From CAYQAJ01 sp964415245 (GTDB taxonomy: Bacteria > Planctomycetota > Planctomycetia > Pirellulales > Pirellulaceae): DNA of 10,622 nt. Below are positions 1 through 6,149 of this stretch, piece by piece. The position numbers and the translations under genes were made by a program. The DNA lies in the NCBI GenBank assembly GCA_964415245.1, contig CAYQAJ010000180.1:1-10622 (forward strand). The letters are read 5' to 3'. The notes under the pieces were generated by a model. That model worked only from the letters and a program-made list of their open reading frames with translations. It was not told where the DNA came from and searched no databases. Every line of letters starts with the position of its first letter. The stretch's first letter is position 1.

Positions 1-332
1 ATTTTTGGACCGCCATTACCTTCAACCCCAAGGAAATGGCGGATAACCTCAAGGATCACGGCACTTTTATCCCCGGCTACCGGCCCGGAAAACGTACGGC
101 CGACTACCTGGAACGCGTAATGGTGCGAATTACGTACGTGGGGGCCGGCTTTTTGGCGCTGGTGGCCATCGTTCCCACTTTCATTTCCGAATCGATGCAC
201 GTGGATTACACGGTGGCCAGCTTCTACGGCGGTACGGGACTGTTGATCGCCGTGAGCGTGGCCTTCGACCTGGTGCAAAAGATCGATAGCCACCTGGTGA
301 TGCGCAATTACCGCGGCTTGCTGGAAGCGTAG
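1..332 (+). CDS. secY: SecY preprotein translocase channel subunit, 3' end only
   Basis: This is the C-terminal 109 residues of the SecY channel subunit of the Sec translocon in the inner membrane; the gene enters from the left edge and is read from base 3. The first visible residues, FWTAITFNPKEMADNLKDHG, fit the cytoplasmic loop before the ninth transmembrane helix, followed by the hallmark FIPGYRPGKRTADYLERV. Two hydrophobic helices follow (about VRITYVGAGFLALVAIVPTF and GGTGLLIAVSVAFDLVQ), separated by a short outer loop. The protein ends with the typical cytoplasmic tail KIDSHLVMRNYRGLLEA. The stop is TAG at 330-332. The next gene is adk, 89 bases downstream on the same strand, the classic secY-adk order of the spc ribosomal-protein operon. 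Identification is very secure; only the missing 5' part limits it. Confidence 0.97.
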   Translation, partial: FWTAITFNPKEMADNLKDHGTFIPGYRPGKRTADYLERVMVRITYVGAGFLALVAIVPTFISESMHVDYTVASFYGGTGLLIAVSVAFDLVQKIDSHLVMRNYRGLLEA

Positions 333-421
333 CGCGCGACACGAGGCCGGCGCCGGTCGGAGAATGATTCGCTCCGGCGGCCTTGCCGCACGCAACGCAA
401 TGCTTCCGGCGCGAGCGTGCC

Positions 422-988
422 ATGTTGGTCGTCTTCATCGGACCCCCCGGCGCCGGCAAGGGAACCCAGGCCAGGCGATTGGCCGCCGACCTGGGCGTGC
501 CCCACCTCTCCACCGGCGACATTCTGCGCCATGCTATCGAGCGCGACACGCCCCTGGGCCGCCAGGCCGCCTCGTTCATGAACCAAGGCCGGCTTGTACC
601 CGATTCTGTGGTCATCGACATCGTGGGGCAGCGGATCGCCGAGCCCGACTGTGCCGGCGGATGTCTCTTGGACGGCTTTCCCCGCACGATCGAACAGGCC
701 CGCGCTCTCGACGAGTTGCTGCAAGGACGCGCGGCGTCGATCGACATCGTGCTCGAACTGCGTGTCGATCGCAAAGAGCTGCTGCGGCGAATGCTCTCTC
801 GCTCCCAGCTCGAAGGCCGCGCCGACGACACGCCCGAAACGATTGCCCAACGGTTCGAAGTGTACGGCCGCCAGACCGAGCCGCTGTTGGATTTTTACCG
901 CGACCGCAAAGTGTTGCGTAGCGTCGACGGCATGGGCACGCCCGACGAGGTATTCGCCCGCATCCGCGCGTGCGTCGCGGCGAAGTAA
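422..988 (+). CDS. adk: Adenylate kinase, short form
   Basis: Cytosolic enzyme that interconverts ATP + AMP and 2 ADP, balancing the adenylate pool. The 188-residue protein has the P-loop GPPGAGKGT at residues 7-15, the AMP-binding segment LSTGDILRHAI at 29-39, and DGFPRT at 84-89. The arginine-rich region RSQLEGRADDTPETIAQR (127-144) passes directly from the CORE to the terminal helices. The roughly 27-residue zinc-finger-like LID insertion of the long form is absent, so this is the short type. The start at 422 is chosen because the protein then begins MLVVFIGPPG, as the family does; an upstream in-frame ATG at 383 would add a 13-residue tail (MPHATQCFRRERA) unlike the family. No strong Shine-Dalgarno site is visible. 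It is preceded by secY. Map and infA, the usual next genes, do not follow. Confidence 0.96.
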   Translation: MLVVFIGPPGAGKGTQARRLAADLGVPHLSTGDILRHAIERDTPLGRQAASFMNQGRLVPDSVVIDIVGQRIAEPDCAGGCLLDGFPRTIEQARALDELLQGRAASIDIVLELRVDRKELLRRMLSRSQLEGRADDTPETIAQRFEVYGRQTEPLLDFYRDRKVLRSVDGMGTPDEVFARIRACVAAK

Positions 989-1054
989 TTCCGCGGGGTT
1001 TCTCTTTTTTCCCGTCCACGTGCACGCGATCGCCGCTGGTGAAGCGAGTTTCCC

Positions 1055-1074
1055 CGCTTGCGGTTTCGCGCTCC
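1055..1074 (+). repeat. 20-base intergenic repeat, copy 1
   Basis: The 20-mer CGCTTGCGGTTTCGCGCTCC starts 67 bases after the adk stop codon. Its exact reverse complement occurs twice more in the window (7285-7304 and 8030-8049), each time between genes. A perfect 20-base match in three places within 7 kb is not expected by chance, so this is a dispersed repeat rather than coding sequence. Its function is unknown. Confidence 0.85.
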
Positions 1075-1129
1075 GGCGGCAGTTAATGATCGCCCCCCAG
1101 TGCGGTTATCTCGCTAGGGAAGCCCCACC

Positions 1130-1753
1130 ATGATCACGTTCACGCGACCCGACGCCCCCGCACTCGACAAATACCTTGTGGCGCAGAGAAACTCGCTCTT
1201 CTCCTACACCTCCGTCGGGGCCACACGCCGCGAGCCGCCCGCCGGTTTCGATGTCGACCGCCACCGCGTCTTCCTGGGGCACGGCCGCGGCGACTTCGAG
1301 CGCGCTAAGCGTGCGCTCCGCGCGTGGAAGATGATCCCCGCCGAGGTGGGCGCCATCTACGTGGGCCACTCGCCGCTCGCGCCCGGTGCCGAGGTGGCGC
1401 TGCTGTTGCGAGCGCCGCTCACCTGGTGGACGAACGCCGCCCGCATTGTGTACGCGTTCGATGGCCCGGCCGATAGCGCCGGCATCGAGCGGTTCGGCTT
1501 CGCCTACGGCACGCTCCAGGATCACGTGGAGTGCGGCGAGGAGCGGTTCACCGTCGAGTGGCGCGCGGACGACGACTCCGTGTGGTACGAGCTCCTGGCT
1601 TTCTCGCGGCCGCAACATTTTCTGGCTTGGCTCGGCTACTACTTTGTGCGAGTCCAGCAAGCGAAGTTCCGTCGCCTGTCGGGCCTCGCCATGCAGCGGG
1701 CGGTGAACGAGGAAGTTCCTGAGCCGGAGGCGGCGCCGTGTACGACGAGCTGA
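1130..1753 (+). CDS. DUF1990 (UPF0548) family protein
   Basis: A 207-residue soluble protein that I place in the DUF1990 family, whose biochemical role is not established. Support comes from the overall pattern. Residues 24-30 (FSYTSVG) and 42-51 (VDRHRVFLGH) are followed by the segment FERAKRALRAWKMIPAEVG. A central YVGHSPLAPGAEVALLLRA is followed by RFGFAYGTLQDHVECGEERF, where family members carry the glycine-rich FxYGTLxGHxxxGEExF motif. The end has FSRPQHFLAWLGYYFVRVQQ, matching the family's conserved FSRP...R.Q ending. ATG at 1130 is preceded by a modest AGGGA at 1116-1120. The 3' end overlaps the next gene by 16 bases, so the two are translationally coupled. I recall DUF1990 and YndJ-like genes being neighbours in other bacteria, including Bacillus; this suggests a shared, possibly envelope-related task, but that is inference. 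Confidence 0.85.
   Translation: MITFTRPDAPALDKYLVAQRNSLFSYTSVGATRREPPAGFDVDRHRVFLGHGRGDFERAKRALRAWKMIPAEVGAIYVGHSPLAPGAEVALLLRAPLTWWTNAARIVYAFDGPADSAGIERFGFAYGTLQDHVECGEERFTVEWRADDDSVWYELLAFSRPQHFLAWLGYYFVRVQQAKFRRLSGLAMQRAVNEEVPEPEAAPCTTS
1726..1730 (+). promoter_or_regulatory. Shine-Dalgarno site selecting the GTG start of the YndJ-like gene
   Basis: A GGAGG core lies 7 bases before the GTG at 1738, inside the last codons of the DUF1990 gene. It is the best ribosome-binding site in this part of the window and decides the start of the next gene, giving a 16-base overlap that fits translational coupling. Confidence 0.7.
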
Positions 1754-2682
1754 CTCCAGAGACGGTCGTGATGGCGGCCGCGGTTTTGGCTGCCGCACCG
1801 CTGTTGCTTGTCCCGCTCGGATTGCGCCTGCTGCGGCACATCGAGGGGAATGATCGCACGTTGTCGGTCGTTCGTTGGTCGTCGAACATCGCCGCGCTGC
1901 TTCTTGCTGCGTCGCTCACGGTGGAGCGCGGTCCGATCGCCGCGGCGCTCGTGGGGCCGTGGCTGGCCGTTACGCTTTGGCTGGCAATTCGCGGCGCACA
2001 CGGCGTCTGGCGCTTGCTGCGAGAGCGGCCGGCCGATTGGCCCGCGCGGCTCGGTGCCGCGATGGCGCAGCTCTACATCGTAGTGGGGGCCATCGGGGCA
2101 TTCGCGTGGCGCGGCGGATGGCGGCCCGGCGGATTCTCGGACGACATCATACTCCTCACGGGCGTGCACTTTCACTATGCCGGTTTCGTGCTGCCGCTGG
2201 TGGCGGGACTGGTGGTGGGCAAATCGCCGAGTCGACGCGTCAAAGCCGCACTGTGGGGAGTTGTGATCGGCATCCCGCTCGTGGGTTTGGGCATCACATT
2301 CTCGCCGGTAATTGAGGTGTTCGCCGCGCTGTTTCTCACGGTTTCCTGCCTGGTAGTGGCGATTCTCATGGCACGGCTGGCCCTCCGTGCCGATCAACCG
2401 GCGGTTGCGATGCTGCTTGGCATCGCCTCGATGTCGCTCGCCATCGCCATGTCGCTCGCCGCGGTCTATGCAGTCGGCCACTACATCGGCGCCAACTACC
2501 TGATTCTTCCCATCATGGTCGCCACCCACGGCCTCACCAACGCCCTCGGCTTCTCCTTGTGCGCCCTCATCGGCTGGAACCTCGCCGTCCGGGGCGCCAA
2601 CGACCCCGAATCGCGGCGAATTTCAACGCGACACGTCCCAGCGCCCGCCTCCCGCGCCGGTCCCGCGTCAAGCGAATTGTGA
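1738..2682 (+). CDS. YndJ-like polytopic membrane protein
   Basis: A 314-residue integral membrane protein with about eight to nine hydrophobic helices, near residues 8-30, 43-61, 66-84, 105-124, 147-161, 168-187, 190-212, 222-246 and 256-281. Two histidine-bearing motifs are typical of the YndJ-like family: TGVHFHYAGF at 141-150 and ATHGLTNALGF at 262-272. The paired histidines of HFH and the THG histidine sit near membrane boundaries and could bind a metal or cofactor; this is only a suggestion. The last 30 or so residues (from about NDPESRR) are polar and rich in arginine, proline and alanine, a likely disordered cytoplasmic tail. Translation starts at GTG 1738, supported by GGAGG at 1726-1730, and overlaps the DUF1990 gene. 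Some databases call the family a transporter, but no substrate is known. The stop codon overlaps a predicted promoter for the genes that follow. Confidence 0.8.
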   Translation: MYDELTPETVVMAAAVLAAAPLLLVPLGLRLLRHIEGNDRTLSVVRWSSNIAALLLAASLTVERGPIAAALVGPWLAVTLWLAIRGAHGVWRLLRERPADWPARLGAAMAQLYIVVGAIGAFAWRGGWRPGGFSDDIILLTGVHFHYAGFVLPLVAGLVVGKSPSRRVKAALWGVVIGIPLVGLGITFSPVIEVFAALFLTVSCLVVAILMARLALRADQPAVAMLLGIASMSLAIAMSLAAVYAVGHYIGANYLILPIMVATHGLTNALGFSLCALIGWNLAVRGANDPESRRISTRHVPAPASRAGPASSEL

Positions 2683-2707
2683 CAGCTCTATTCGCAACGG
2701 CTACAAT
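2679..2707 (+). promoter_or_regulatory. Predicted sigma70-type promoter for the toxin-antitoxin pair
   Basis: GTGACA at 2679-2684 (five of six bases of the -35 consensus) lies 17 bases before TACAAT at 2702-2707 (five of six of the -10 consensus). Transcription would start near 2714, about 70 bases before the antitoxin ATG. The -35 box begins inside the stop codon region of the YndJ-like gene. Good spacing and two near-consensus boxes in GC-rich DNA make this the best promoter candidate in the window. Confidence 0.5.
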
Positions 2708-2782
2708 TCTAGGTGGTCAGGGATTGTTGGGCCGATTCCGCGACGGCGGAAAAGCATTACTGCGTCTGCGAAGGTGCTTGCC

Positions 2783-3016
2783 ATGTCGATCGACTTGCCG
2801 CTGGGAAAAATGACTTTCGCCGAAAAGCTCGAAGCGATGGAACTGCTGTGGGCCGACATCTCTCGGCGGCCGGCCGAGTTGCCTTCGCCGGCATGGCACC
2901 GCGAAGTGCTGGAGGAGCGACGGCGTCTGGCGCAGGAGGGCAAGCTCAAGTTCCTGGATTGGGACACGGCCGCGAAGGAGCTCCGGGAGGAAATCCGTGG
3001 AGATTCGCGTACTTGA
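2783..3016 (+). CDS. Addiction-module antitoxin (TIGR02574-type)
   Basis: A 77-residue acidic protein of the small 'putative addiction module component' family, the antitoxin half of a RelE/ParE-type toxin-antitoxin pair. The family pattern is clear: KMTFAEKLEAMELLWADIS (residues 9-27), then LPSPAWHREVLEERRRLAQEGK (33-54), and FLDWDTAAKELREEI (57-71). The FxDWDxAKxxLR-type ending is the part expected to contact the toxin. ATG 2783 is preferred over the in-frame GTG at 2774 because it gives the usual MSIDLPLGKMTF beginning and has AAGG at 2771-2774 as a Shine-Dalgarno site. The gene overlaps the toxin start by 20 bases. Such antitoxins normally hold the toxin inactive and often repress their own promoter; no clear operator palindrome is visible here. 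Confidence 0.9.
   Translation: MSIDLPLGKMTFAEKLEAMELLWADISRRPAELPSPAWHREVLEERRRLAQEGKLKFLDWDTAAKELREEIRGDSRT
2985..2991 (+). promoter_or_regulatory. Shine-Dalgarno site of the toxin gene
   Basis: GGGAGGA lies 5 bases before the GTG at 2997, inside the antitoxin gene. It fixes the toxin start and shows that the toxin is translated from the antitoxin message. Confidence 0.65.
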
Positions 3017-3308
3017 GCCGGCGAAAGACGATCTGCGCGAAGGTTGGAGATTCTACGACCACCGTGCGGAGGGACTCGGCGATTACTTTCTCGATTGCAT
3101 GCAAGCCGACGTTCGGTCGTTGCGAATCTACGCGGGCATCCACGAGATGGCCGAAGGATTCCACCGAATGCTCGTGAAGCGAGTTCCGTCCAATAGCGCT
3201 TGCGGAAGCTTTCGTGCGCGCTGTCCGGGGTGCTATTTCGCTTGCACCGCCGCAAGAGCCGTGACGGTTGGTGGCTGGCGACGCATGGGTGCCCGCAATG
3301 GCCTCTGA
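2997..3308 (+). CDS. RelE/ParE-family toxin with disrupted C-terminus, probably frameshifted
   Basis: The first 62 of 103 residues read cleanly as a RelE/ParE-fold toxin: EIRVLEPAKDDLREGWRFYD, then GLGDYFLDCMQADVRSLRIY, then GIHEMAEGFHRMLVKR. In intact relatives the next part is a core strand like RFPFAIYY, followed by VxVxAVLDCRRxPxW, which holds functional residues. Here it reads VPSNSACGSFRARCPGCYFA, cysteine-rich and unlike the family. A reading in another frame from about 3200 gives ALSGVLFRLHRRKSRDGWW, which resembles the missing ending, so an indel near 3185-3205 is the likeliest explanation. The toxin is then probably inactive, leaving an antitoxin with a dead partner; a sequencing error is also possible. 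The GTG start is supported by GGGAGGA at 2985-2991, and the gene overlaps the antitoxin by 20 bases. Confidence 0.75.
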   Translation: MEIRVLEPAKDDLREGWRFYDHRAEGLGDYFLDCMQADVRSLRIYAGIHEMAEGFHRMLVKRVPSNSACGSFRARCPGCYFACTAARAVTVGGWRRMGARNGL

Positions 3309-3362
3309 GGCGTCCGCGACTAGCGTGTCTGGCAAGCATAGTACACTTTGCGCAGCGCAATC

Positions 3363-3368
3363 GGAGGA
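3363..3368 (+). promoter_or_regulatory. Shine-Dalgarno site of the acidic orphan gene
   Basis: GGAGGA lies 6 bases before ATG 3375. It argues for this start over the in-frame TTG at 3348, which would place the site inside the coding sequence. A weak -10-like TACACT at 3342-3347 lies upstream, without a recognisable -35 box. Confidence 0.65.
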
Positions 3369-3374
3369 TATTGG

Positions 3375-4109
3375 ATGCCTGTTCGATTAACACCGACCAA
3401 ATCGCTTCTGATCTCGTATGATTCCGAGAGCGATTCATGGGTGACGCTTGAGGGCGTTTCGCTTTGCTTGCTGTCGCAGTATGTCGACATCGAGCCGGGG
3501 GTTACGGTTGAACATGTTTTCAAGCTGATTGATCGCGATGCAGCATTGAAGCACTTTTTGGCTGAGTACTGTTCTTGTGATTTGGACGCAATTCGAGTGC
3601 GGCAGCCAGTGGAGCGCGAGCCAATCGAGGTGATTACTGAGATTGAAGTAGATGAAGACGGCCACCGAATCCCGAAGAACGTCACACCAGTAGATACCGT
3701 CGCGGTCTTACCCTTCTTCTATGTCTTTACTGACGTGCACACAGGCGAGAGGCGCCTCGAGGGAAAGTACATGCTCTCGGGCAAGTCGTCACAGCACCAT
3801 TCGTGTTACACAGGGTTTGGTGGCTCACGCTCGGTTACTTATTCTGAAATCAAGGATTTCTTTGTAGCGCTGGATACAGAAATGAATGTCTCGGAATGCG
3901 ACGAGGACAAGTGCTCCGAAGACGACGCGGAAACCATCGCGTTTTCGGCAAATGTGCGCTACACACTGCTTGATGTATTGGCATGTATTGTCGGTCATTT
4001 TGGCGAACCGGTGTTTGATCCCCGATACCAAAAGGAGATCGATTACGAGAACGAAATGTGGGAGCGATACGATCGTGAGAACAATGGTCCGGAAGTGAAT
4101 GACGAGTAA
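3375..4109 (+). CDS. Unrecognised acidic protein of 244 residues
   Basis: I do not recognise this protein. It has no signal peptide or membrane segment and is strongly acidic, especially at the two ends of the last third: SECDEDKCSEDDAET and YENEMWERYDRENN. It starts MPVRLTPTKSLLISYD, with no repeats and scattered cysteines (EYCSCDLD, SECDEDKC) that do not form a standard zinc-binding spacing. The middle (VAVLPFFYVFTDVHTGERRL) suggests a mixed alpha/beta cytosolic fold. A perfectly placed GGAGGA before ATG 3375 supports it as a real gene. Its base composition differs from its neighbours: bases 3541-3600 are about 45 percent GC by hand count, against about 72 percent for a sample line of the nitroreductase gene (7741-7800). 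Together with the toxin-antitoxin pair immediately upstream, this points to acquisition from elsewhere. It could be an immunity-like or mobile-element cargo protein, but nothing in the sequence proves a function. Confidence 0.75.
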   Translation: MPVRLTPTKSLLISYDSESDSWVTLEGVSLCLLSQYVDIEPGVTVEHVFKLIDRDAALKHFLAEYCSCDLDAIRVRQPVEREPIEVITEIEVDEDGHRIPKNVTPVDTVAVLPFFYVFTDVHTGERRLEGKYMLSGKSSQHHSCYTGFGGSRSVTYSEIKDFFVALDTEMNVSECDEDKCSEDDAETIAFSANVRYTLLDVLACIVGHFGEPVFDPRYQKEIDYENEMWERYDRENNGPEVNDE

Positions 4110-4132
4110 TCGCTTCGCTTGGAAGGAGCGAT
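4109..4132 (+). terminator. Hairpin just after the acidic orphan gene, possible terminator
   Basis: ATCGCTTC (4109-4116) can pair with GGAGCGAT (4125-4132) around an 8-base loop, giving eight pairs of which one is T-G. It begins at the last base of the stop codon. There is no run of T after it, so a standard intrinsic terminator is doubtful; it may protect the 3' end or be incidental. Confidence 0.25.
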
Positions 4133-4275
4133 CAATCGAATACGGGCGAGAAGCGCGTTACCGCCTTTGCCGAGGCCAAAGATTGCGTGGACGCGCTACG
4201 TTGGGCGGTAGGACGAATGCGCGCCATGCAGATAGTCGCAGGGTGCTCGCGCATAAACACGACCGGCACGATTGC
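4133..4275. other. Intergenic stretch between convergent genes, no convincing gene
   Basis: This stretch separates the plus-strand orphan gene from the minus-strand kinase gene. One plus-strand frame (about 4139-4294) is open and protein-like, reading GEKRVTAFAEAKDCVDALR and then WAVGRMRAMQ, but it has no start with a ribosome-binding site and its stop lies inside the kinase 3' end. It may be the remnant of a lost gene. No terminator with a T-run is seen. Confidence 0.4.
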
Positions 4276-5955
4276 TCACGCACTTCCCGCTCGGATGCGT
4301 TGGCGGTAGTACTTGAGGCCCGGGAAGAAGAAGCAGGCGGCGGAGACTACGCCGAAGATGATGTGCGCCCAGTCGGGGAAGAGGGCCATCAGAATCGCCG
4401 TCAGGAATAGCGCTACCGCCTGCACGTAGAATACGCCCGACAGGATGCCCGCCTTCACCAGGAAGACCATCCCGTTCACGAGGCCCAAGAGCGGCGACAG
4501 CGAGAGGACCGGGCGGTCGAGCAGGTATTCGATCGGGAACAGCATCGCCACGCCGATCATGCTGGCTGCCCATACATGGGCGATTTGCCGTTCGACGAAA
4601 GTGACCGGGCCCATCCGCCGCCGCAACAGCCAGAACACCGCGGCCCAGGCGCCCAGGCCGACCGTCCACAGCAGAAAGTAGTGCCAGCGGTTTTCATCGC
4701 GGGCCCAGTGCAGGACGTTGGTGAGCACGCACACCACCAACAGCGCCAGGCTGTGCCACATCCAGAGTACGCCCCAGTTTTCGAGCACGGTGGCGTGATG
4801 CGTCTCGCGCATCCACCGCGATAGAACCTGGCCGAAGCGGCCGCTGCGGGCCGAGATCGATTCGTCGTTCAAATACGCTTCGAGGTCGTCGGCCAGTGCG
4901 GCGGCGGTGGCGTAGCGGAGGTCGGTGGGCTTTTGCAGGCACTTGAGCGTAATCATCTCCAGGTCGCGGTCGACCTTGGGGTTGAGCATCCGCGGCGGCA
5001 CGGGATCCTGCTCCAGCACCAGCAGCACCGTGTCGACGGCCGATGCCGCCTGAAACGGCGGCCGACCGGTGAGCATGTGATAGAGCACGGCCCCCAGGCT
5101 GTACACGTCGCTGGCCGGGCCGACTTCGCCACGAGCGCCGGCCGCCTGCTCGGGGGCCATGTAGGCGGGGGTGCCGAGCACCGCGCCGCTGCGCGTTAAG
5201 CTGGCGGGGTCGTCGAGCTGTTTGGCCAGGCCGAAGTCGGTGACGTGGGGCTGGCCGTCGTCGTCCAACAGGATGTTCGAGGGCTTCAGGTCGCGGTGCA
5301 GCACACCGTGGCGATGGGCTTCGTGAATGGCCCGCGCGACTGAGACCAGAATGCGAGCCGCCTCGCGAGCCGGGAGGGGGCCTTCGGCCAGCCGTTGGCC
5401 GAGAGTGCGCCCCTTGATGAACTTCATGTTGAAGTAGGGGCGGCCCGAAACTTCGCCCACCTCGTACACGGGCACGATGCCGGGGTGGTCGAGCCGGGCG
5501 GTTGCCTCGGCCTCGACGCGAAACCGCTGGCGATCGGCGCCCGAGGCAAACTGGCCGCGGAGGATCATTTTGACGGCCACTTCGCGCCCCAGGCTGAGTT
5601 GGCAGGCGCGGTAGACGATGCCCATGCCGCCGCGTCCCAGCTCCTCGAGCAGCTCGAAATCGCCGAAGCGGCAGGGCAGCGCGATGTCGGTGATTGCGGA
5701 ATCGGACTTCGGCGTGGTGGCGGCGATGTCCCAGTTCGACGCAGCGCCGTCGGAATTGCTGGCGGCGACGTCGGCGACCACGACGGCGCCCCACAAGGCG
5801 CGGAGCCCGTCGGCCAGATCGGCATGACGGCGGCAGGCGTCTTCCAAGTCGACGGATTCGCCGCGTGCCAGCCGGTCGGTAAGGTCGGACAACAGGAGCG
5901 CGAGCCGCTCGTCGCGGTCGGTGGCCGGATCGGAGGTGTCGTGGGTGCGAGACAC
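4276..5955 (-). CDS. Membrane-anchored Hanks-type Ser/Thr protein kinase
   Basis: A 559-residue kinase that transfers phosphate from ATP to serine/threonine of unknown targets. Residues 1-60 form the N-terminal region typical of planctomycete kinases (DLEDACRRHADLADGLRALW). A low-complexity linker with a doubled AASN follows. The kinase domain spans about 100-362: glycine loop GRGGMGIVY 107-115, VAVK lysine 129, catalytic HRDLKPSN 220-227 with Asp222, metal-binding DFG 240-242, and GTPAYMAPEQ 261-270. All key residues are present, so it should be active. Residues 393-545 hold about five hydrophobic helices and end in a short basic tail. There is no PASTA or WD40 sensor. GTG 5955 is chosen because it gives the family-like beginning; upstream frame continues to 6402 but would overlap the divergent gene's coding region. 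The gene is divergent from the exported two-domain protein at 6150. Confidence 0.92.
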   Translation of the reverse strand: MSRTHDTSDPATDRDERLALLLSDLTDRLARGESVDLEDACRRHADLADGLRALWGAVVVADVAASNSDGAASNWDIAATTPKSDSAITDIALPCRFGDFELLEELGRGGMGIVYRACQLSLGREVAVKMILRGQFASGADRQRFRVEAEATARLDHPGIVPVYEVGEVSGRPYFNMKFIKGRTLGQRLAEGPLPAREAARILVSVARAIHEAHRHGVLHRDLKPSNILLDDDGQPHVTDFGLAKQLDDPASLTRSGAVLGTPAYMAPEQAAGARGEVGPASDVYSLGAVLYHMLTGRPPFQAASAVDTVLLVLEQDPVPPRMLNPKVDRDLEMITLKCLQKPTDLRYATAAALADDLEAYLNDESISARSGRFGQVLSRWMRETHHATVLENWGVLWMWHSLALLVVCVLTNVLHWARDENRWHYFLLWTVGLGAWAAVFWLLRRRMGPVTFVERQIAHVWAASMIGVAMLFPIEYLLDRPVLSLSPLLGLVNGMVFLVKAGILSGVFYVQAVALFLTAILMALFPDWAHIIFGVVSAACFFFPGLKYYRQRIRAGSA

Positions 5956-6008
5956 GGATTGGTCGAGGACAAGAACAGGGAGTCGCGGTGAGAATCTTCC
6001 CGAAGCCC

Positions 6009-6038
6009 ATCGTACTTTGCTGCGCTCGCGGTCGGCAA
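6009..6038 (-). promoter_or_regulatory. Weak candidate promoter for the kinase gene
   Basis: On the minus strand TTGCCG (6033-6038) lies 18 bases before TACGAT (6009-6014), each matching four of six consensus bases. It would give a leader of about 45 bases before GTG 5955. Many such matches arise by chance, so this is a placement suggestion only. Confidence 0.22.
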
Positions 6039-6074
6039 CGGCATTGATGCTTGAAACGCGGGCGAGGGAGCGAG

Positions 6075-6103
6075 TTGAACGTGCTGGGCGCGGGATGTAT
6101 ACC
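6075..6103 (+). promoter_or_regulatory. Weak candidate promoter with a palindrome for the exported two-domain protein
   Basis: TTGAAC (6075-6080) lies 17 bases before TATACC (6098-6103), each with four of six consensus matches. The -10 region runs into the perfect 10-base palindrome ATACCGGTAT (6099-6108), which could be an operator or chance. Transcription would begin near 6110, about 40 bases before ATG 6150. Confidence 0.28.
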
Positions 6104-6149
6104 GGTATCTGTGCATCCTTATTGAGATGCGAAACACGAGGGGAAAACG

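Noticed and set aside
989..1020. T-rich stretch after adk as an intrinsic terminator
   Set aside because: A run of T is present, but no stable GC-rich stem precedes it.
1639..2529. Long open frame on the minus strand opposite the YndJ-like gene
   Set aside because: Its product is very polar and low in complexity (many R, H, Q, E), with no recognisable domain, while the plus strand encodes a coherent membrane protein.
4099..4410. Open frame on the plus strand starting at ATG 4099
   Set aside because: It overlaps the kinase 3' end by 135 bases, is extremely arginine-rich and has no convincing ribosome-binding site.
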